This document shows, one piece after another, positions 38,001 to 47,000 of a DNA stretch of 49,298 bases. Numbering within the stretch: position 1 is the stretch's first letter; every line of letters begins with the position of its first letter. Origin of the DNA: JAGLWW01 sp964640225 (lineage in GTDB: Archaea > Aenigmatarchaeota > Aenigmatarchaeia > PWEA01 > JAGHBM01); the NCBI GenBank assembly GCA_964640225.1, contig CAZXFI010000007.1:1-49298 (forward strand), in the 5' to 3' direction. The notes beneath the pieces were generated by a model. That model was not told where the DNA came from, made no database searches, and saw only the letters and a list, made by a program, of their open reading frames with translations. The translations under genes and the position numbers were made by a program.

Positions 38001-41000
38001 TCACTGGGTTGAAAATTCCACGGTATTCTGGTAGTACTGATATATGAAACCCACCGGAAGGTATGCCCTGAAGTAAAGAAGCCTCTCTTCCTTGGGCTCC
38101 AGCCCGGTGAACGCCGTTTCATAAGTTCGGGTGAGGAGCTTGAACACTCCGGAATCGGTCTCGTTGTAGGTGGAATTGCCCACGCCCACGACGTACGAGG
38201 GCTGGGACACGCCGGTGAAATCCGTGCCGTTTAATGCCACATCGTAAACCACGTTTCCCCCGTTTTTCAGCTGAAGCGGGTAGGCGTTGGTTGAATTCAC
38301 TGTCTGGTTCGGTATGCCCGAGAAAGTTATGTTCGTGGTGTTCACTATAAGCGATGTCAGTTGCTCGTAGGTGAAGTTTGCGGAGGTGAAGTTTTTTATT
38401 GTATTAGTCATGTTTATGTCAACCGAAACGTTCCAGTCCCCGGGGTTCCTCCAGTATTCCATGTCCCACTCCCTGAAGCACTCGCAGGTGGAGCCGCAGT
38501 TCTGTATGACGCCTGTGTACTGGAACACCGGGCTGGAATAGCTGGCGGTGGAGTTGAATATCCTTACTTCGCACAAGTCTATTTCGGTGGAATTGGTGAA
38601 AGTCACGGTGACGTTTACCGTTTTGTTTGAGTTTTCCTCCGGGTATATTATTGTTCCCGGGTCGTCCTCGTCCGGAAGTATCTCTATGGACTCTATTACA
38701 AGGCTTCCCGTTGCGCTGACGTTTGCGAAGTGGGTGGCCGAGCTGGAGCTGTAGTTCTGGTCGCCGGTGAAATATCCCGTGACGTTGTAGTAGCCCTCCG
38801 TGTCAAGGAGTGTGTAGTTGTAAAGAGGAGTTGCGTCTGACTGAGTGACCCAGCCTGTCACGTTAGCGTCTAGGTGCACCATCTTTCCCGTGACGTTCAG
38901 GGCCACGGTGAAGTTTGCCATATCGTTGAGGTCGTAGTCCCTGTTCCCCTCCGTTCCGTCAAGGTAGAGGGTTGTTTCCGTGGGGGCCTTGTCTACAGTA
39001 AGGGTTGAGGTGTCCTCGTAGCCGGTGTAGTTCTCCGCGTCGGTTATGTTGGCCTTGTAGTCGTACTCGCCTGCGGCCAGGGTTTCCTGCGTGCCGTTGG
39101 CCAGGGGACTTCCGTTCCTCCAGAGGGAGCATTCCTTGAGGCTTGAATTGTCGGTGCAGTGCTGGTTTACGGAGGAACCGTAGGTTACGGACTGCGTGGC
39201 CGGGTAAACCTGCACGTTGGCGTCTTTCCTGTTCACCGTGTAGGTGGAGGAGTTGGAGCCTGCCGTGTAGTTTTCAGTCTCAGTGACGTTGCACACGTAC
39301 TCGTAAAGGCCGTGGCCCAGCCTAACCGCGGTGTTATTCTCGGAAGTGACATTCGTTCCGTTCCTCCAGAGAGTGGCCTGGGCTTCCGGGCTGTCACAGG
39401 TACAGGTCGCGTTGGTCTGGGTTTCGTAAGTCACGGGCGAGCCGGGGCTGAGCTCCAGGCTGCAGTTGGTCTGGGTGAACTCCACTGTTATGTTGTGCTC
39501 CGAGCCCAGCCGAATTTCAAATGACGGGAGCACTCCAGATGAATCCGTTTCCAGTATGTTCACAAGTTCTGAGTTGTTGTAAACCCTGTAAGAGGAATTG
39601 GTTAGTAAACCGCTTATGTTGTAGGTGGTTGACATGGGTGCGGAAGACGTGTCGTTCCACTGCACCAGAACCTGGTTCAGGTTCACCAGTTCTCTGGTTA
39701 TATTTTTTAGTATGTCGCTTGAAGTCGTGTTAAGCCATATCCCCCCGCTGGTTTCGTTGTTGTAGTTGAACCAGCTTATGCCGGGAACTATGTCAAGGAA
39801 AAGAATCGTACGGCTTTCAGTGAAATTCGTGTTCCTGAAGGAATTTCCCGAACCCGCCATGGCAAACCCGTAGTCATCCGTAACATTGGTATGTATGGTG
39901 CCTCCCGTGAAGACGCAGTTTGAAGTTGAAGCTCCGGTGTAAACTGTTTTTTCCCCTCCCCGGAAATTGTTGTTTGAAATGTTGTTGTTTGAAGAGCTGT
40001 ATAGGTAAAGCCCGTAAGTGCCGGATATGGTCACGTTGTTGCTGGCTATGTTGCTGTTTGAAATATTGAAAAAGAACCCGTAAGAACCTGCAGTAACATC
40101 GTTTCCGGTTATGTTGTAGCCCGAAGCATGGTTTACCCTTATTCCGCGGCTTTCAATGTTTATTGTGTTGTTTGTTATGGTTCCGTTGTCCGCGTTGTAA
40201 TAATAAATCCCGTAATTGCTTGTCGGACTGCTTCCGTTTATCGCGCAGTTCTTCACGGTGACGTTGTTTTGGTTAGTGACATTTATGCTGTAGTTTCCCT
40301 CAGTCTGGAGGTAGTGGCCCTGGCAATCCAGGGTTATGTCCGAGGAATTTGCATAAATTATTGTGCCGGTGCAGCCGGTTATGTTCTCGGTTAGCGTGGC
40401 GTCTGTGTTTAGGTAGGCTCCGCAGCCTATTCTGATCCTGAGCGTCACGTTGTTGCTTTCCGTGCTGTTCTCGCCGTCAGTCGCCGTGAATACCACGTGC
40501 TCCGTCCCGGTCCAGTCCCTGTCAGGCACCAGAGTAACGAGGCCCGTGTCGTTGTTTATCTCCACCGTTATGTTGGTGCCCGTTATGTCGTAGGTGTAGT
40601 TAAGGTCGTCGCCGTCCGAATCAAAGAAGAATTTTGTCAGGTTTATAAGGGTGTTGTTCTGGTTCAAGGACCAAGTCTGGTCCTTTATTGTGAAGTTTGT
40701 CTCAAGCTTGGGGCTGTACGTGCCGTTCCTGTCGTCGCGGAACTTTCTTGTACTGCTGGTATAAATTCCACCCACCGCATTTATGATTATTGTTCCGTTG
40801 TTTTCCGCTCCTTCGGCCCAAGCCTGAACGTCCGTAGTTATGTTCCAGCCGTACCACTGGCTGGCGGAGCTTATGGAGACGCTGTCCGTCTGGGCCCCGT
40901 AATCCCCTCCCTGGGAGTCCCACATCAGAGACGAAGTCCTGTTTTTCCACGTGGCCTCGTCCACGAGCCAGTCTTTTTCAACAGGGTACACCCTGGTGGC

Positions 41001-44000
41001 CAGGCTCGCTGTCGGGCTCCTGTCGTAGAGATACATGCTTAGGTTTCCCATGGTTATGTTGGACTGGTTGTATAATTCAGGAAGATTGAATTTAACCAGG
41101 CCTCTTTTGTCCGGATTGGGAATAATAAGGCTTGAGAGGGTGTAAATCTCGTGGGTGCTGTTTTCCTTGTTCCCGTCGTCGTCGGAATTGTCTATATACG
41201 TGTCGTCTGCTCCCGCGTACCCGTCCCTGCCTTCCTGGTAGAGCCTGTGGCCGAATACCGGGGCCTCGTTGGATTTCCCTACACTTATGTTGCGCTCGTC
41301 CGTGCCCAGGGATATGTTGAAGCTCGGCAGGTTGCCTGAGAAATCCGTCTGCAGCGTGTCTACAAGCACTGAATTGTTGTACACCCAGTAGGTTGTGTCG
41401 GACAGCAACCCGCTTATGTTGTACGTGGCTAAAGTTGCGGTATCCGCGCTGTCGTTCCATTGGACAAGAGCCTGAGTCATGCTTAAGAGAGTCCTGTTCA
41501 GGGTCACCGAGCTTTCGTTCATTCCCGAGCTAATCCAAACGCCTCCTGATGTCTCGTTGCTGTAGCTGAACCAAGTGATTCCCGCCCAGTCCTCAAAAAA
41601 GATTTCCCTCCTTGCGGTGAAGTTGGTGGCGCGGAAGAGAACATCCTCCAGGTTGTTTACGTGGTAGTCTTTTACGTCTGAAATTATGGAGCCTCCGGTA
41701 ATGCTGTCGTTTTTGGAATTTCTTATGCTCAATCCGACCGTTGTTCCATTTATTATATTGTTGGAAAAAACGCTGTCGTTGCAGTATGACACGAACATAG
41801 ACCAGCTTTTTGCGGTTGCGTTGTTGCTGGAAACCGTTAGGTTGGAGCTTTCTTCAAGATGTAGGGCAGACCTGTCCAAAGCGCTTGCGGTGTTGTTGGA
41901 AACCGTGCAGTATGAAGAATTGTGCAAATATATGGAATATCCCTGCGGCCATATGGAATCGGTCAGGGAGCTGGCGTTGTTGCGGGTTACGTTGTTGTGG
42001 GGGCTGTGTTGCAGGTAGATTCCGTAGCTGTCCTCCACAGCCACGTTGTTTTCGGTGATATTGTTGTACTCGGACTGCGACAGCCTTATTCCATAGTCTT
42101 CCGCATACACGTAATTGTTATGCAAGTTGAGGGAATAGCTGTTCAAAATCTCAACGCCAACATCGTCTTCCACGCTCAGCGTGTTGCTTTCAATTGTCCC
42201 GTTGTCCGACTCGTTGAAGAAAATCGCGTGATTGGAAAGACCTCCGGTGAGGTTTACGGTGCAGTTCCTTATGGTCACGTTGTCCTGCTCCGTGACGTTT
42301 ATCCCGTAGGAGCCCGAGCTTTCCATGTAGTGCCCCTGGCAGTCCAGGGTCAACGAGGAGTTTACGTAGAAAATGGTGCCGGTGCAGCCGGTTACGTTCT
42401 CTGTCAGGTACGTGTCTGAGTTCAGGTAGGAACCGCAGGAGGGGGTTGTGTTGAAGCTGTATTCCTCGGAAACGTTCCAGTAATCCGGTATGCCCGTGTC
42501 GTTTGCGTAGACTTTCCACCTTATGGTGCACTTTGGCGTGGAATTTATAACCTGCGTGACGTTGGACCAGTCCTCCTCTCCGGACAGCGAGCCGCTGGTC
42601 AAGTTCACGAAAGAGCCTGTGCAGTTGTCCATAGTGAAAATGTAGGAGCTCAGTCCGAGGTTGTCTGTCCACTTTAAACTGAAAAGCACCGCGCTTCCTG
42701 CAAGAGTTGAATTGGTGGAGTTGTCCCAGTACTTCGGGGGCGTGTCAAGAAGGATTTCCATGGCCGAAGAGTTTTTCACTATTCCGTTTTCCTCGTCGTC
42801 AGTGGGCGTGACGCCGCATACCCACTCCTCGCCGGGCTCGGTTTCCTGGCTAACTATTGTCCTGTTGCTGCTGTGCCCGTCCTTCGTGTCAAGCCATCTC
42901 CGGTAAACCTGCTCCTCTGACATCCCGTAACCGTACACATGAACTTCGTCTATGGTTCCGTTGAAGAAACTGCTTGCTTCATAAACGCCTATGGTAAGGT
43001 TATCGGAACCCGAGCTCAAAGAGCCGGTGGAGGGGCTGCAGTCTTCCTGGGTGCCGTTCACGTACAGGCATATCTGGGACCCGTTGTACGTGGCTGCTAT
43101 GTGGTACCACGTGTCCGGCGAGGGAGTTGTTATGCCTTCAACTACCTCCGTTGAAAGGCCCTGGAATTCGGCGATGAAAACATCGGAGCCGGAACCGTTG
43201 TAAACAAGGCTGTAGTACTTCTTTGAAACTATTCCCTGTTCCTCGTCGTTAACGTTGTAAGGCCTTACCCATGCTTCCATGGTCAGGGAGCCTGTTATGT
43301 TCAGGGAATCTGAATTCTCCACCTCCACGTAGTTTCCGAACCCGCCGGAGGTTGAGCCGTTGAACTCGTAGCAGCCTCCAACCTTGCAGCCGGAACTCCA
43401 CAGGGGAACAAACCAGCCATTTCCCAGGTAACCAAGCGTGCCGTTGTTGTCGTATCCGGAATAATCTCTGACTGACTGGGTGGAATTGGAAACGTTTATT
43501 TCAAAAGGCATCGTAAGCCTGGAGAGGGAGGTTCCGTTCCTGTACCAGTTGTACACGTTTACGACAGGGTCCCCGTCCGTGTCGCCGGTGGACTGGTTGA
43601 AGCAGGTTATGTTTTCCGTGGTGAAGTTGTTCCCGTAGGTTGAATTCAGCTTGGGGTTACCGTGCTGCGGGGGGAAGTTTGTGGCGACTGAGAAAGTCCA
43701 GTTGTCCTGGTAGAAAGCGCAGTTGCTTGAGTTGTCGCAGGCCCTGCAGTTCCAGATGTAAGTTCCGAAGGGTATGGTCTTGGAGAATATCACGGGCTCG
43801 TTGTTCTGGGGCGTGGTGTTCGTCTCGTTTTCGTGCCAGCCCCCGCTCCAGTTCCCGTAAAGGCTCACGTTCGTTAGGTTTACGGCGTCAAAGGCGGTGC
43901 AGTTGAAACTTACAGCCTGGCTTGTCAGCTGGGAGTCGTTTTCAGGCGAATTAAGGGTCACGTCCGGGTCTGTGGTATCCGGGGCTCCCGAGGTAACAAA

Positions 44001-47000
44001 GCTGTATTCCTGGGAAGCGTTCCAGTTGTCCCCCGAGTCGTTGGCGTAAACCTTCCACCTTACCACGCATCCTCCGGTGGAATTCACGACTTGCGTGACG
44101 TTGGACCAGTCATCCGTGCCTGAGAGAGAGCCGCTGGTCACGTTCACGAAAGAACTGGTGCAGTTGTCCAGGCTGAACACGTAGCTGTTCAGGCCCACGT
44201 TATCCGTCCACCTCAAGCTGAAAAGAACCGGCTCTCCGGCAAGCGTGGAATTGGTTGAATTGTCCCAGTACTTCGGCTCCAAGGAATCGTAAGTGAAATA
44301 CACGGAACTAGAGCCTGTGTAGCCTGCGGAATCGTTGCAATACACGTACAAACTTTGCGTGCCCTGGGAGCAGGAGTCTATTGAGTCGTACCACTCGGTG
44401 AACGAGGAATTGGACATGCTGTAGTTGTATTCCGTTGCACCGAGGTTCCAGCCGCACCATTCCGCGCCCTCGTTTGTCGTCACGTTAAGGTCTATGGGAA
44501 GGGAGCTGTAGGTTATGTTCTGCGGGTTTTGCACGGATATGGAGGGCGGCTCCGTGTCCTGCTTTACCTCTATCTCATGTTCAGAGCCGAGTTTTATTGA
44601 AAACATCGGGAGGTTTCCGGAGGAATTGGTCTGCACGGTAAAGGCCCAGACAGAATCGTTGAATACGTTGTAATACGTGTCTGCAAGCAGGCCGCTGATG
44701 TTGTAAAGCGGTTTGAGTCCGGAGCCGCTGGCGTTGGTTTCGTTCCACTTCACCAGGGTCTGGGTCATGTTCAAAATTTTCCTGGACAAGGTCCCTTCGG
44801 AAACGTTGGCCGAAGTGTTCAGCCACACGCCTCCGGAGGTCTGGTTGCTGTATCTGAACCATGTGTACGCGGCCTGATAATATATCTCCCTCGGGGCGGT
44901 GAAGTTGGTGTCTCTGAAGGAAACCGGATGCTGGAGGTAGTAAACGCAGTAATCCTTTTCATCGGATTTAATGGAGCCTCCCGTGAAGTAGGTCGTGTTG
45001 GGGTTGTCCATAGAAACCGCGCAATACTCTATAGCGGTTATGTTGTTTTCGGTGAAATTGTTGTAAAAGGAGCCTTCTCCCTGCAGGTACAAGGCGCTTT
45101 GGTTGGCGGTTATGTTGTTTTCTTTTATTTCATTATAAGAGCTTGACTGAATCAGAAGCCCCTGGTAAAATTCGCATTTTATTTCATTGCTTTCTATTGT
45201 GTTGTTTTGGGACTCGTCCAAAGACAAGGTCTGCGAACTGGAATTGAGGGTGTTGTTTTTTAAGCTGTTATGGTAGGAATATAACAAATTAACTGTTTCC
45301 CCGTCGCAGCTGATAGTGTTGTTGAAAATATCCGTGTTGTTGGAACCCGATACCATTAAACCGCCGTTGTAACCGGTTACGTTGTTGAAGGAAACTGTGT
45401 TGTTGTTGGAACCGCTGTAAATCCTTATACCCGACCATTCGGAGTTTATTTTGTTTCCTGAAACGTTGTTGAATGACGAACCGTCCAGGTATATGGCCCT
45501 CTGGCCCTCGGTGAAATTTATTTCATTCTGGACAATTTCATTGTGGTCGCTGGAATCCAGAAATATTGAATACCTGTAATGCGCCTCCAAGGTGTTGTTC
45601 TTTATTGTTCCGTTGTCCGCGTTGTAGTAGTAAATCCCGTACATCCCGCTGGGGGAAGTGCTGTTTGTCATGTTCACTATGCAGTTTTTCACCGTGACGT
45701 TGTTCTTGTTAGTAACGTTTATGCCGTAGGAGCCCCAGCTCTGCAGGTAGTGCCCGTCGCAATCCAGGGTTATGTCCGAGGCGTTTATGTAAAGGATTGT
45801 TCCGGTGCAGCCGGTTATGTTGTGGTCCAAAGTCACGCTTTCCCCGATGTAGTCACCGCAAGACAGGATTTTTTCCAACATTATGTTTTTCTCGCTGCCG
45901 TCGTGGGATATGTTGAAGGCGGGCAGAACTCCTGATTCATCGGCCTCCATGGTGTACGCAAGCACGGAACTGTTGTATACCTTGTATGTGTTGTTCGGAA
46001 CCAGGCCGCTTACGTTGTAGTTAACAAGGGTGGACGAGGACAGCGTATCGTTCCACTCAACCAGATTCTGGGCAAGTGTTATAATTTCTCTGGTTATTGT
46101 CCTACTGGCAGAGACTGAAGAAGCGTTAAGCCATATCCCGCCGGAGGTCTCGTTGTTGTAGTTGAACCACGTGTTTGCAACGCTCAGGTAAACCTCCTTT
46201 TTGCCGGTGAAGTTGGTGTCCCTGAAGGAAAAGTCGGAGCCTATGCCATTCAGGTAATATTCCCTTGTGCTGGTGGCGGAGATTGAACCCCCTTCAACAG
46301 TGTTGTTGGAGCCCTGGTAGAAATACACCGCGTTGTCTTCCACCTTCACGGTGTTGTCAGTAAAAGTTGAATTGTAAACACGGTAAATCAGCATGCCCCA
46401 ATCAGAGTTTGGTGTTATAATGTTGTTGCTGACATTCAACCAGGAACCGGGATTGCAGCTTATATAAAGACCGTAGTTGTTGACGGTCACGTTGTTTGAA
46501 TCCAGTGTAAAGTCTCCGCAGGCCCCGTTCTTGTATATGCGTATGCCGTAATAGTTTCCCACCGTAATTTTGTTGTTTTCCAGAGTCCCGTTGTCCGCGT
46601 TGTAGCAGTAAATTCCGTTGTACGCACCGGAGCTGCTCATATTCACTATACAGTTCTTTACCGTGACGTTGTGGAAGCCGTTGTTGTATATGCCACTGTC
46701 GGAGGAACTGGAACTGTTGCTCTGCAGGTAGTGGCCCTGGCAGTCCAGCGTCACGTCCGAAGCGTTTATGTACAGGACCGTTCCGGTGCACCCGGTTATG
46801 TTGTTCCCCAGTCCCGTGGTGGAGTTTATGTATGCCCCGCAGCCAATCTGCTGTGAGGTCAGGAAAGCGTACTCATCCGAAACGTTCCAGTTGTCCTGCG
46901 AGTCGTTGGCGTAAACCTTCCATTTTAGAGTACAGCCCACCGTGTCGTTTATCACCTGCGTGACGTTGGACCAGTCCTCCTCTCCGGACAGCGAGCCGCT

